Below, piece by piece: positions 34,171 to 43,483 of a stretch of DNA of 64,000 nucleotides. Made by a program: the position numbers and the translations under genes. Below the pieces are notes generated by a model that saw only the letters and a list, made by a program, of their open reading frames with translations, had not been told where the DNA came from and did not search any database. Numbering within the stretch: position 1 is the stretch's first letter; every line of letters starts with the position of its first letter. Origin of the DNA: JALTDM01 sp964421355 (lineage in GTDB: Bacteria > Bacteroidota > Bacteroidia > Bacteroidales > JALTDM01); assembly GCA_964421355.1 (NCBI GenBank), contig CAYQWX010000004.1, positions 3,554 through 67,553 of the forward strand, written 5' to 3'.

Positions 34171-37100
34171 ATGAAAATAAAAACTTACATATATCTATTT
34201 CTCGTTACTTTATTATTTCCAATAGAAAATCTATTTTCTCAAAATGCTTTTATGGAAAATAGAGGTCAGTGGAGAGAACCGTTTTTGTACAAAAAGAATT
34301 TAACTTATGGTGCAGCGTTCTTTTTTAATGATTCCATAGTATATAATTTTGTGAAACGGGAAGATGTTGCAAAATCTCATGCACACAATGAATTTACTTC
34401 TAATTTCACAGGAATTTTACATTTACATTCATTTGTAGTAGAGTTTCTAAACAAAAAAGACTCCTGTCGTATTGTTCCTACTGACAAACGAGATGATTAT
34501 CTCAATTTTTTTATTGGAAATAATCCTAAAAAATGGAAATCTCATGTGCCTCACTACAATGAACTTTCTTATAAAAATGTATTTAAAGATGTAAATATTA
34601 ATTTTTATTCAGATGGAAACACTATAAAATATGAATACATAGCATTAAACAGCAAAGCCGTTAGAAACATTAAATATAAGATAAAATATGCTAACAAAGT
34701 AGAATTAAACAAAGAAGGAGATTTAATAATACATACTTCTGTGAATACAATTACCGAGCCTCTACCTTATGCTTATCAAATGATAAATGGAGAGCGAGTA
34801 CAAATAGGCTGTAAATATGTATTGAAAAAAAACAATATTGTAGAGTTTCAAGTATATAATGTAGTAGATAAAAAACTGCCTATTATAATTGATCCATATT
34901 TAATATTTTCCACTTATAGTGGTTCTACTGCAGATAATTGGGGCTTCACGGCAACATACGACAGCAAAAATAATGTGTACTCTGGCGGAATTGTCTTTTC
35001 CACAGGTTATCCTACCTCTCAGGGAGCTTTCCAAGTAAATTTTGCAGGAGGTCATGGTTATTCAAGTGGTTATTACCAGTATGGGTGCGATATCGGAATA
35101 ATAAAATATAACGAAGACGGAACCCAAAGATTATACGCTACTTATCTTGGTGGTGCAAATAGTGAAGAGTTACCGCACAGTTTGGTTGTTGACAAAAATG
35201 ATAATTTGATTGTAATGGGAGTAACCGGTTCTACAGATTTTCCTATTACAAATGGAGCTTATGACAATTCTTTTAATGGAGGCGATAGTGTAGTTTATGA
35301 CAATGTAATAGTATTCCAAAACGGAACTGACATATATGTTGCCAAAATAAGCGAAGATGGAGCTAATTTATTGAGTTCTACATATATTGGAGGGAGTGCC
35401 AATGATGGATTTAATTTTAGAAACTCTTACGGTAATAGTAATTTTATAATGGGTGGAGCGGATACAAGTTTGTACTATAATTATGCCGATGGAGCCAGAG
35501 GAGAAGTAACCGTTGATGATAGTGATTATGTATATATTGCATCTACTACCTTTTCGGCAGATTTTCCTGAAGTAGGAGGTTTCTCTAATGGGTATAGAGG
35601 CAAACAAGAAGGTATAGCATTAAAATTAAGTCCTGATTTTTCATCTTTGGTATGGAGCGGGTACATATCGGGGAATGATGATGATGCATTATATTCGGTA
35701 GATTTAGCCAATAATGGAGATGTATATGTAGCAGGAGGAACAAAGTCCACTAATTTACCTGTAATGGTAAATTCGTATCATAGTTATTTTTCGGGGAAAG
35801 TAGATGGATATATTGCCTGTATAAAGGCAGACGGAAGCACATTAAATGCTATTACTTATTATGGTACACAGGCTTATGATCAAATATATTTTGTGCGTGT
35901 AGATAAGCAAAATCACCCTTATGTAGCAGGTCAAACCGAAGCAGGAGGTAATGCTTTTATTCATAATGTGGTATATTCCAATCCTAATAGTGGACAATTC
36001 ATTTCTAAGTTTACTCCTTTGTTAGATTCCTTAATTTGGAGTACTGCTATAGGTTCAGGAAATGGAAGACCTAATATCTCACTTACTGCTTTTGAAATAG
36101 ATGTATGTAACCGTATTTATTTATCAGGTTGGGGCAGAGAATGGGCAATATCAACAACTTCATGGGATACTATACAAGGAACTAAAAATATGCCTATTAC
36201 ATCAAATGCATATAGAGATAGTACAGACGGACAAGATTTTTATTTAATGGTAATGGACGGAGATGCTACCTATTTGGATTATGCCACTTATTTTGGAGAA
36301 TATCATTATTCTTCATGTGGTTATAGTGGACACGATCATGTGGACGGTGGCACAAGCCGTTTCAATAAAAGAGGAAATATTTGTCAAGCAGCATGTGCAA
36401 GTTGTGGTGGGTGTCAGCATTTTCCCACTTATCCGAATAATGTTTGGTCCACTAGCAACAATGCATCAAATTGTAACAATGCAGTATTTGAATTTTCTTT
36501 TGTAGATGATATAGTTACGGCAGAATTTAATGTTCCTCATATTTGTCCGGGAGATACAATACACTTTCAAAATAATAGTCATAATGCAGTATCTTATTCT
36601 TGGAACTTTGGGGATGGAACACCGCTTGACACAAATGCTAGTCCCTCGCATTATTATTCTACTCCGGGAACATATACAGTAATGTTGGTAGCTTCCAACT
36701 CTGGTTCATGTAATATGAAAGATACTATTTATAGAGAAATAACCATTCCGGAACCATTAAATATAACCACTTCCGTGTCTCCAATGATTTGTGGCAATAT
36801 GGGAAGTGCTGAGGTAAATGTAACGGGAACAAGTTTACCTGTAACATATCAATGGAGCAACGGGGCAACAACTTCAAATATAAGCAATGTGCAAGCAGGC
36901 ACTTATATTTTGACTATTACAGATGCAAATAATTGTCCTGTAGTGCTACAAGTAAATGTGCCCGACAGTTCTTATAATGTTAGTTTAAGTGGCGAAGCAA
37001 CCAATCAACCTTGTACGGGAAAATGTTTGGGAACAGCTTCGGTAGAATTATCAGGATTTCATAACCCTTATTCTTTGATGTGGAATACAGGAGATACTTC

Positions 37101-37731
37101 TACCCATTTAACAAATCTCTGTGAAGGTGATTACTCTGTAACGGTAGTAGATGAAAATGGATGTGCCGACACACTTAATTTACATGTAGGCAATGACCAT
37201 ATAGAACCGGGTATAAATGTATGGAGTGATACAAATAATGTATATCCTGGCACAGAGGTACATGTTTTTGCCAATGATAGTAATATTTTTAATTACCAAT
37301 GGTACCCGTTGGGAGTATCTGGAGGTAACAGCTCTAATATTACCGTTTATCCTACTTCTACACAAACCTATACAGTATATGCTTGGGACAGCAACGGATG
37401 TGCTTCTGTAGATAGTATTACTATAAGAGTGAGAGAAATAGTGTGCGGAGAACCTTATATTTATATTCCCAATGCTTTTTCGCCTAATGGGGACGGTAAA
37501 AATGATATTTTGTATGTATATGCAAATCCTGCATTAGTAAAAAATATGCACTTGATGATATTTGATCGTTGGGGAGAATTGATATTTGAAACCACTGATT
37601 TAAATCATGGTTGGGACGGGACTTTTAAGGGAAAGATTTTAGATCCTGCTGTTTTTGTTTATTATTTGGAAGTAACTTGTATAAATGATGAGAAATTTAT
37701 AAAAAAAGGTAACATTACTTTGCTAAAGTAA
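34171..37731 (+). CDS. Large secreted surface protein with DUF7948-like, PKD, SprB-like and T9SS type B domains
   Basis: This 1186-residue protein has a signal peptide (ending LFSQ), then AFMENRGQWREPFLYK, the start of a DUF7948-like domain (about 25-260), then SBBP-like beta-propeller repeats (about 250-680; for example YATYLGGANSEELPHSLVV). A Cys/His-rich region (about 715-775: GHDHVDGGTSR, then a Cys cluster CASCGGC) precedes a PKD domain near 790-875 (WNFGDGTPLD) and SprB-like repeats at about 880-1030 (SNGATTSNISNVQAGTY). The last about 95 residues form a type B (CHU_C) sorting domain (IPNAFSPNGDGKNDILYV, FDRWGE, GWDG). It should be exported by the T9SS and held at the surface. A PorP/SprF-like gene follows 12 nt later. 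Confidence 0.88.
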   Translation: MKIKTYIYLFLVTLLFPIENLFSQNAFMENRGQWREPFLYKKNLTYGAAFFFNDSIVYNFVKREDVAKSHAHNEFTSNFTGILHLHSFVVEFLNKKDSCRIVPTDKRDDYLNFFIGNNPKKWKSHVPHYNELSYKNVFKDVNINFYSDGNTIKYEYIALNSKAVRNIKYKIKYANKVELNKEGDLIIHTSVNTITEPLPYAYQMINGERVQIGCKYVLKKNNIVEFQVYNVVDKKLPIIIDPYLIFSTYSGSTADNWGFTATYDSKNNVYSGGIVFSTGYPTSQGAFQVNFAGGHGYSSGYYQYGCDIGIIKYNEDGTQRLYATYLGGANSEELPHSLVVDKNDNLIVMGVTGSTDFPITNGAYDNSFNGGDSVVYDNVIVFQNGTDIYVAKISEDGANLLSSTYIGGSANDGFNFRNSYGNSNFIMGGADTSLYYNYADGARGEVTVDDSDYVYIASTTFSADFPEVGGFSNGYRGKQEGIALKLSPDFSSLVWSGYISGNDDDALYSVDLANNGDVYVAGGTKSTNLPVMVNSYHSYFSGKVDGYIACIKADGSTLNAITYYGTQAYDQIYFVRVDKQNHPYVAGQTEAGGNAFIHNVVYSNPNSGQFISKFTPLLDSLIWSTAIGSGNGRPNISLTAFEIDVCNRIYLSGWGREWAISTTSWDTIQGTKNMPITSNAYRDSTDGQDFYLMVMDGDATYLDYATYFGEYHYSSCGYSGHDHVDGGTSRFNKRGNICQAACASCGGCQHFPTYPNNVWSTSNNASNCNNAVFEFSFVDDIVTAEFNVPHICPGDTIHFQNNSHNAVSYSWNFGDGTPLDTNASPSHYYSTPGTYTVMLVASNSGSCNMKDTIYREITIPEPLNITTSVSPMICGNMGSAEVNVTGTSLPVTYQWSNGATTSNISNVQAGTYILTITDANNCPVVLQVNVPDSSYNVSLSGEATNQPCTGKCLGTASVELSGFHNPYSLMWNTGDTSTHLTNLCEGDYSVTVVDENGCADTLNLHVGNDHIEPGINVWSDTNNVYPGTEVHVFANDSNIFNYQWYPLGVSGGNSSNITVYPTSTQTYTVYAWDSNGCASVDSITIRVREIVCGEPYIYIPNAFSPNGDGKNDILYVYANPALVKNMHLMIFDRWGELIFETTDLNHGWDGTFKGKILDPAVFVYYLEVTCINDEKFIKKGNITLLK

Positions 37732-37743
37732 TAAGTTTTGAAA

Positions 37744-38763
37744 ATGCGTATTAGTATCTTGTCAATATTATTTATTGTTTTAATTTCTTATAAAGAAGGG
37801 GTATCACAAGATATTCATTTTTCACAAAATGATGTTATTCCATTATATCTATCACCTGCTAATACAGGAGAAGGTTGTGATGTTAGGGCTTTTTTGAACC
37901 ACAGGTCACAGTGGGCAGCTGTTACAGTGCCTTATGTAACTTTTTCTGCTGCAGCAGACAAGAAACTTTCAGGATATAAATGGCTCAACGGACATGATGC
38001 AGGAGTAGGTATAATTTTATCGAACGATAAAGCCGGAGATGGTGAATTTACTACAACTCGCATAGATTTATTAGGGTCCTACAAATTTGACTTTCAATCC
38101 GAAATTATTAAACATTTATCTTTGGGATTGAGTATGGCTTATTCCAGAAGTAGCATTAACTTTAATAAATTACATTTTGGCAGTCAGTTCAATGGAGATT
38201 ATTATGATCCCAACTTGCCTTCGGGTGAACATTTTGACAGAAATGCATTTGGTTTTGTAGATTTTTCTTTGGGAGCATTATCGGTATTTCGTATAAAAGG
38301 ATACCGAATAGATGTAGGGGCTTCATTAAATCACATAAACTCTCCTAAACAAAAGTTTTACGGAGATAAAGATACCAGATTATATACCCGATTAAATTGG
38401 TACTTAAAAGGATATTGGAACATAAACTCAAGTAATATTCTGTATCCTTTCTATTATTTGTATAAACAAGGACGCTTACGTGAGCATAACTTTGGACTGT
38501 TGCTTAAGCACTCTTTGCCAAGTATGGTAGTACGAAATGTGTATGTGGGAAGTTGGCTGCGTATGGGAGATGCTATTGTGCTTAAAATGGGGATGGATTA
38601 CAATAATTTCACTTTGGGATTCAGTTATGATATAAATATATCTAAACTCAAAGTAGCAAGTGGAGGAAAGGGAGCGATAGAATTATCTATGGTTTACCGT
38701 ATTTGTCCTGTAAAAGAATTACCCAAAAAATCATTACAATATTATTGTCCCGAATTTTTGTAA
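37744..38763 (+). CDS. PorP/SprF-family type IX secretion membrane protein
   Basis: From the ATG at 37744 the protein has 339 residues, with a signal peptide (ending GVSQ). It has the family's opening QDIHFSQNDVIPLYLSPANT and a beta-barrel body with GAIELSMVYRICPV near the end. PorP/SprF proteins sit in the outer membrane and hold type B cargo proteins; this one probably serves the 1186-residue protein just upstream. A TTG two codons earlier is in frame but less likely. Confidence 0.9.
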   Translation: MRISILSILFIVLISYKEGVSQDIHFSQNDVIPLYLSPANTGEGCDVRAFLNHRSQWAAVTVPYVTFSAAADKKLSGYKWLNGHDAGVGIILSNDKAGDGEFTTTRIDLLGSYKFDFQSEIIKHLSLGLSMAYSRSSINFNKLHFGSQFNGDYYDPNLPSGEHFDRNAFGFVDFSLGALSVFRIKGYRIDVGASLNHINSPKQKFYGDKDTRLYTRLNWYLKGYWNINSSNILYPFYYLYKQGRLREHNFGLLLKHSLPSMVVRNVYVGSWLRMGDAIVLKMGMDYNNFTLGFSYDINISKLKVASGGKGAIELSMVYRICPVKELPKKSLQYYCPEFL

Positions 38764-38774
38764 TAGTAATATTT

Positions 38775-39110
38775 ATGAAGGAGAAAACTTTTTTTGAAAA
38801 AGTTATAGAAATAGTAAAACAAATTCCCGATGGTAGAGTAACCACTTACGGTGCTATTGCAGAATGTGTTGGCATGAAAGCAAGTGCAAGAGCAGTAGGA
38901 TGGATATTAAACAAAACCATAAGTTCTACGGAATTTATACCTGCCCACAGAGTAGTAAACAGAAATGGATATTTAACAGGGAAAAAATATTTTCCAACAC
39001 CTACTTTTATGCAGGAACTTTTGGAGAGCGAAGGAATAACGGTAAAAGATGATAAGGTAATAAACTTTGATAAAAAATTTTGGAATCCGTGCAATAAATC
39101 AAAAAAATAA
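38775..39110 (+). CDS. Alkyltransferase-like protein (MGMT family, no catalytic Cys)
   Basis: From the ATG at 38775 this is a 111-residue protein: only the DNA-binding domain of O6-methylguanine methyltransferase. Where active enzymes have PCHRV, it has PAHRV (56-60), so the acceptor Cys is replaced by Ala57. It also has the ARAVG recognition helix (39-43). It should bind alkylated bases without repairing them and flag them for nucleotide excision repair, as known for ATL proteins. The frame runs 24 codons farther back to a TTG inside the preceding PorP gene, but the ATG gives the normal family length. Confidence 0.88.
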   Translation: MKEKTFFEKVIEIVKQIPDGRVTTYGAIAECVGMKASARAVGWILNKTISSTEFIPAHRVVNRNGYLTGKKYFPTPTFMQELLESEGITVKDDKVINFDKKFWNPCNKSKK

Positions 39111-39128
39111 AACCTAAAACAACTCTAT

Positions 39129-39908
39129 TTATTCTAAAATTAGTTCAAATACTTTTGTCTCTAATGTTGAAGGAAGTTTTTTTCTTGTAAAAAGTTGAAA
39201 GTTGCTTATTGCTTGCCCTATTAACCAGTATTCTCCGCGTATGTATTTATTTGTATTTAGCAATTTCACATAAGATGGCATAGGATAAATAGCATTCAAA
39301 AAATATGTATTTGCAAACAAATCTAAATGATTTTTTACAATACTTTTTACAAATTGATTATCTGGTATGGTATTGATAATTAAATCAGGATTAAATATAT
39401 TGAAATCGTCTTTATCTATATAAGACAGGTTGTTATAATTATACAAATTAATGATTTTGCTTGCATTTGACATAGTTCTATTAAAAACACCTATTTTTTT
39501 TCGTTGTAATACTAATGTATATATTGCTGCGGTAGCAGCTTTGCCTGCTCCTAATACTAAAACTCTATCAAAAACAATATCCGTCAAAGCATATTTTACG
39601 CCATATACATCAGTGTTGTATCCATAAAGTATTCCGTTGTTGTTTATTATTGTATTTACTGCTTGTGTAGCTTGGGCAATTTCATCTTTTTTGTCTGCCA
39701 TAAGGTAAGCCAAATGCTTAAAAGGTGCAGTAATGTTAGCACCTGTTAAATTTTGCAAATAAGCCTTAAAAGTTGAAACATCAATATTTTTATCAAGTTC
39801 AAGATGATAATATTTAGCACTTATTTTCATTTGCTCAAACCAGTAAGTAAAAATCTGTGGACTTTTACTATGTTTTATGGGATTGCCTATTACTGCAAAT
39901 CGTTTCAT
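39129..39908 (-). CDS. aroE: Shikimate dehydrogenase AroE
   Basis: From the ATG at 39908 this is a 259-residue protein, reducing 3-dehydroshikimate with NADPH. It has the substrate motif VIGNPIKHSKSPQIF (4-18), NITAPFKHLAYL, and the nucleotide-binding VLGAGKAATAAIY, NRT. A longer frame to 39995 lies entirely inside aroD and is rejected: the ATG at 39908 overlaps the aroD stop as ATGA. It is the last gene of the aro operon; the convergent ATL gene ends 18 nt away. Confidence 0.92.
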   Translation of the reverse strand: MKRFAVIGNPIKHSKSPQIFTYWFEQMKISAKYYHLELDKNIDVSTFKAYLQNLTGANITAPFKHLAYLMADKKDEIAQATQAVNTIINNNGILYGYNTDVYGVKYALTDIVFDRVLVLGAGKAATAAIYTLVLQRKKIGVFNRTMSNASKIINLYNYNNLSYIDKDDFNIFNPDLIINTIPDNQFVKSIVKNHLDLFANTYFLNAIYPMPSYVKLLNTNKYIRGEYWLIGQAISNFQLFTRKKLPSTLETKVFELILE

Positions 39909-40561
39909 ATTGTTTCCAAAAGTTTTTTTACCGTATAATAATCCGGTTGATTTAGTGCTGTTGTTATATCTTGTGTTGGTGCTACATATATCCAAGGAGC
40001 ATTTTTTTTGATAGCATTAATTCTTGATTCTAATGCTTTGTATCCCATTAAAAATGCAATTAAATTATTATCATTTGTGTCGTCATACAATTTTTCTATA
40101 ATTTGCAAATCTTTTATTGTTTGTCCTGTAGTAACTATTTTTATAAAATCTGATTTTGCAGAAAATATTTGTTTATAAATATCTGCCAATTCTTTATAGT
40201 CAGGAGTATTGTTATAGTTATGAAAAGAGAGTATTGATTTAATGTTATTATTCTTAATAAAATCAAAAAATAATTTCCACTCCGTATTTTTCAGGTAATT
40301 AAATTCTATATCGACAGCAAAAGGTTTTTTGTGTTTTATAAAATCTCTATAAATAGACAGACATTTTTTTTCATTATTATCTTTGCAAGTAATAATGATA
40401 TAAGCAGGACAAGCATAAAAATCTTTTGTATGTTTATAAGACATTAGATCAAGCCTCAATTCCAATAAAAAACGACTATCCCAAAATTTATTTTTTGCAA
40501 AATTTATTGATTTATCGGATATGCTTACACATAATTTATTGTTTATCACTGCTGTTTTCAC
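39905..40561 (-). CDS. aroD: Type I 3-dehydroquinate dehydratase AroD
   Basis: This 218-residue protein shows the type I pattern: ELRLD (34-38), an active-site His in SFHNYN (about 113-118) and the Schiff-base Lys in FIKIVTTG (near residue 141). It turns 3-dehydroquinate into 3-dehydroshikimate. The start is GTG at 40561, which overlaps the preceding gene by 26 nt; its stop overlaps the aroE start by 4 nt. The protein is a little shorter than the usual 225-250 residues. Confidence 0.88.
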   Translation of the reverse strand: MKTAVINNKLCVSISDKSINFAKNKFWDSRFLLELRLDLMSYKHTKDFYACPAYIIITCKDNNEKKCLSIYRDFIKHKKPFAVDIEFNYLKNTEWKLFFDFIKNNNIKSILSFHNYNNTPDYKELADIYKQIFSAKSDFIKIVTTGQTIKDLQIIEKLYDDTNDNNLIAFLMGYKALESRINAIKKNAPWIYVAPTQDITTALNQPDYYTVKKLLETI

Positions 40562-41684
40562 TGCTTTTGTTTAGCACTTTTTTATTCATTATTTGTGCTT
40601 GAGTTTTTATTGATTCTTGATGAATAAATTTAAATATTTTTATTACAAAATCTTTGTTTAGTGCTTTCTTCTCCGAATTATTCAGTATTTTGGTTATTAT
40701 CTCTTTCCACCGTTCGCTCTGCAATATAGTTATATCATTTTCTTGTTTTATTTTACCTATTTGTTTTACTAATTTTAACCTTTGTTCCAGACTATTTAAC
40801 AAAGTATCATCTATCATATCTATTTTTCTTCGCAATTCTGATAATTCATATTGAGATTTTGGTTCTATACTATTAGGATGTCGTATTATTAATTTAGCTA
40901 AGATTCCGGATAATTGAGTTGGTGTAATTTGTTGTTTTGCATCACTTAATGCCATTTGCGGATTTATATGTGTTTCTATCATCAGTCCGTCAAATGCTAA
41001 ATCCATTGCCTGCTGGGATATTTCAAAAATGTATTTTGCGTTTCCACTTATATGGCTGGGATCACACAATATAGTAAGTTCAGGAATATATGTTTTAAGG
41101 TCAATAGGAATTTGCCATTGTGGCACATTACGGTAGTTGCTTTTTTCGTAACTTGAAAAACCTCTATGTATGGCAGCAATTTTTTTTATTCCTGCTTTGT
41201 TTATGCGTTCAATAGCTCCTATCCATAATTCAATGTCGGGATTTATAGGATTTTTAATAAAAACAGGGATATCCACACCTTTTAATGCTTCTGCCAGTTC
41301 TTGTACAGAAAAGGGATTAACCGTGGTTCTTGCACCTACCCAAATAGCATCTATCCCTGCTTTAAGTAGCATTTCCAGATGCTGCGGTGTTGCTGCTTCC
41401 GTTATAATTTTAAATCCAAACTTGTTTCTTACTTTTACTAACCAGTCTATTCCTCTTTCGCCTACTCCATGAAAAGAATCAGGACGTGTTCGTGGTTTCC
41501 AAAGTCCTGCCCTAAAATAAATTATATTATCAATATTTTGTTCTTTTATTTTTTGAGCAGTATCCAAGAGTTGTTTTTCACTTTCTGCACTGCAAGGTCC
41601 TGCAATCAAGAAGGGTTTATTTATAAAAGAAAAATCTTTATTCCACAAAGGTAAGGGGATTATTTCCGATTTGTTTACTACCAC
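40536..41684 (-). CDS. Bifunctional DAHP synthase/chorismate mutase
   Basis: This 382-residue fusion has an N-terminal type I DAHP synthase of the AroA/KDOP-synthase-like class (about 20-275, with AGPCSAESEKQLL, RAGLWKPRTRPDSFHGVG and CDPSHISGN) and a C-terminal AroQ-type chorismate mutase (about 285-375, ELRRKIDMIDDTLLNSLEQR). It supplies both the first step of the shikimate pathway and the branch to prephenate; in such fusions the mutase domain can be the feedback sensor. The start codon is GTG at 41684. It leads an operon with aroD and aroE. Bacteroidota often carry this fusion. Confidence 0.92.
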   Translation of the reverse strand: MVVNKSEIIPLPLWNKDFSFINKPFLIAGPCSAESEKQLLDTAQKIKEQNIDNIIYFRAGLWKPRTRPDSFHGVGERGIDWLVKVRNKFGFKIITEAATPQHLEMLLKAGIDAIWVGARTTVNPFSVQELAEALKGVDIPVFIKNPINPDIELWIGAIERINKAGIKKIAAIHRGFSSYEKSNYRNVPQWQIPIDLKTYIPELTILCDPSHISGNAKYIFEISQQAMDLAFDGLMIETHINPQMALSDAKQQITPTQLSGILAKLIIRHPNSIEPKSQYELSELRRKIDMIDDTLLNSLEQRLKLVKQIGKIKQENDITILQSERWKEIITKILNNSEKKALNKDFVIKIFKFIHQESIKTQAQIMNKKVLNKSSENSSDKQ

Positions 41685-41702
41685 TTTTGATCTTTTTATT
41701 TA

Positions 41703-41710
41703 CAAAGTTA
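41703..41710 (-). promoter_or_regulatory. -7 promoter box for the aro operon
   Basis: The minus strand reads TAACTTTG, an exact TAnnTTTG match, 18 nt before the GTG at 41684. Confidence 0.5.
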
Positions 41711-41739
41711 ATTGATTTTTTTTTCGGGAAATCTATAAC

Positions 41740-41772
41740 AAAAAAGCCACCTGTACAAAAGGCAGCTTTTTT
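41740..41772 (-). terminator. Terminator before the aro operon
   Basis: The sequence AAAAAAGC CA CCT ... AGG CA GCTTTTTT forms a hairpin with two G-U pairs in the RNA and T-runs on both strands. It ends the tail-fibre-like/lysine-rich unit (-) 24 nt after its last stop. Confidence 0.75.
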
Positions 41773-41796
41773 ATAAATAAATTAAATCTTAAATTA

Positions 41797-42051
41797 TTAA
41801 TTTTTAGATTTTTTTTTCTTTCTTTTCTTTTCTTCTTCCTTAAATAGAGTAGAATTTTTAGAATAATATTTCAATTTTATCTTTTCTCCTTTTTTGGGTC
41901 TTTTAACGAGATGTCTGTTAAGTTTTTCTATGCTTATTAACTCAACACCTTGCTCTTTTTTCTTTATAAAGTGATTATTTTTAGGATTTGCCGTTTGGGC
42001 TTCTGTACACAAAACAATACTCATAAATATAATTACAAAAAGTGTTTTCAT
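41797..42051 (-). CDS. Small secreted lysine-rich protein
   Basis: I do not recognise a family. The 84-residue product has a signal peptide (ending TEAQ) and a mature part of about 65 residues that is very rich in Lys, ending in EEEKKRKKKKSKN. A central VELISIEKLNRHLVKRPKKG segment has some helix/strand potential but no known motif. It starts 13 nt after the tail-fibre-like gene and shares its transcript; a terminator follows. It may be bound to a polyanion or to the exported neighbour (inference). Confidence 0.7.
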   Translation of the reverse strand: MKTLFVIIFMSIVLCTEAQTANPKNNHFIKKKEQGVELISIEKLNRHLVKRPKKGEKIKLKYYSKNSTLFKEEEKKRKKKKSKN

Positions 42052-42064
42052 AATATTATTTTTT

Positions 42065-43384
42065 TTAGTCGAATACAGTCAACACACAATGATCTGCAAC
42101 ATTTGTCAAAGTAGGATTTATTTCTATTCTCCATGGAGATGCCGCTGCTAAAATTATGGCTTGCCATTGGAGTTTTACAGTAACGGGAGTTCCCGCACTT
42201 ACATGAACTCTTACCCCAGAAAAAGCTACAGAGCCGGAAGTTATAACACCGTTTTGGTCATCGTAATCAGTTATCACTGATGCAGATTTAGCAACTTCCG
42301 TTCCATTTACCAAGATTCTCACATGTACCATTGCCATACCATATTGTGCATTGCCATCATTATCAGCTAATCTGGCAACTAACGAAGAGAAAATGTAAAA
42401 ATAATCATGTTCGGGAGTGAAAGTAATACTCATCCCCGAAATATCATCCCATGAAGACTGGTTTGTTGTATAAACTAATGAGTTTAATTCTACACTTGTA
42501 GCATTATTCCCATATAAAGGTATAGATGCAGGTGTTTCCCATGTAGGTGGTTGTCCTGGACCTTGAGAGGTTAGTATTTGTCCGCTTGTGCCAGCATTTC
42601 CGTTAGGCATCAATGCTCCTAAAAATTTGACATTTCCTGAAACATCTAACTTCTCAGAAGGGTTATTTGTCCCTATTCCTACATAACCATCACTATGTCT
42701 AAAAATAGTAGTCCCATTTGCCAGAAAAACATCTCCTGTCGCATTATTTATTCTAAATGGTCTCAAAGTGCCCCAAGAGCCATATTGATCCCCCGCATCG
42801 GTAAGTAATAGATAAGTATTTATGCCGTCATTACGAATCATAAAGCCATAATCACCTTTTATTGCTCTAAATTGACCATATCCAGAAGTTAAAGTGGAAA
42901 TTAATTCTCCGGAACCTCGTATATTACCTGAAACATCTAATTTTTCTCCAGGAGTGTTTGTGCCAATACCAACTTCTCCTGTGTTTAAAATACGAACTCG
43001 TTCTGCATTATTTGTTCTAAAAGACAATGATACATTATCAGTGGTTCCTAAAAAATTATTAGATGGATCAGTTCCTTGATTTCCGGTCAGTCTCCAGTTG
43101 GCAGCCATATCTACCCACTGTGTACCATCCCAATACCAATAAGATTTAGTATCAGTATCATAGACAGTAAGTCCCGCATCACTACTTGTAGTAGCTATTG
43201 CATTACGCTGAGCAGAGGTAACTCTCGGCAACAACGCTCCTTTATTTCCATTACTTGTATATACTTCAAAAATGGCATTAGAAGAGGCAGAATAGGTACT
43301 ATCATCAGAAACTAACAATGACTGGGAATATCCACTTGTAAAAAACATTCCCAAAACCATAAAAAACAATATTTTTTTTCTCAT
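42065..43384 (-). CDS. Secreted tail-fibre-like protein (Bacteroidota type)
   Basis: This 439-residue protein has a signal peptide (ending SGYSQ) and the run of short modules seen in Bacteroidota 'tail fibre' surface proteins: ALLPRVTSAQRNAI, YDTDTKSYWYWDGTQWVDM, and two copies of the motif VGIGTN(T/N)P(G/S)EKLDVSGN (about 137-152 and 231-246). The C-terminal 140 residues look like a beta-sandwich trimer knob; no T9SS or S74 domain was seen. Phage-like names reflect fold only; no phage genes are nearby. The function is unknown, probably a surface fibre. Confidence 0.72.
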   Translation of the reverse strand: MRKKILFFMVLGMFFTSGYSQSLLVSDDSTYSASSNAIFEVYTSNGNKGALLPRVTSAQRNAIATTSSDAGLTVYDTDTKSYWYWDGTQWVDMAANWRLTGNQGTDPSNNFLGTTDNVSLSFRTNNAERVRILNTGEVGIGTNTPGEKLDVSGNIRGSGELISTLTSGYGQFRAIKGDYGFMIRNDGINTYLLLTDAGDQYGSWGTLRPFRINNATGDVFLANGTTIFRHSDGYVGIGTNNPSEKLDVSGNVKFLGALMPNGNAGTSGQILTSQGPGQPPTWETPASIPLYGNNATSVELNSLVYTTNQSSWDDISGMSITFTPEHDYFYIFSSLVARLADNDGNAQYGMAMVHVRILVNGTEVAKSASVITDYDDQNGVITSGSVAFSGVRVHVSAGTPVTVKLQWQAIILAAASPWRIEINPTLTNVADHCVLTVFD

Positions 43385-43475
43385 AAGGCATGTTTTTTTG
43401 CAATATTAGTAAAAAAAAATTATATGTAAAAATTTTTTTGACTAACGAAAAGTTATTAGTATGAAAATTATTGAT

Positions 43476-43483
43476 TACTTTTG
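43476..43483 (+). promoter_or_regulatory. -7 promoter box that fixes the hemerythrin start
   Basis: TACTTTTG is an exact TAnnTTTG match, 14 nt before the ATG at 43498. It lies inside the longer frame that begins at TTG 43471, so that start is ruled out. Confidence 0.55.

Noticed and set aside
39909..39995. Longer AroE start at 39995
   Set aside because: It lies inside aroD; the ATG at 39908 gives the normal N-terminus (MKRFAVIGNP) and the common ATGA overlap.
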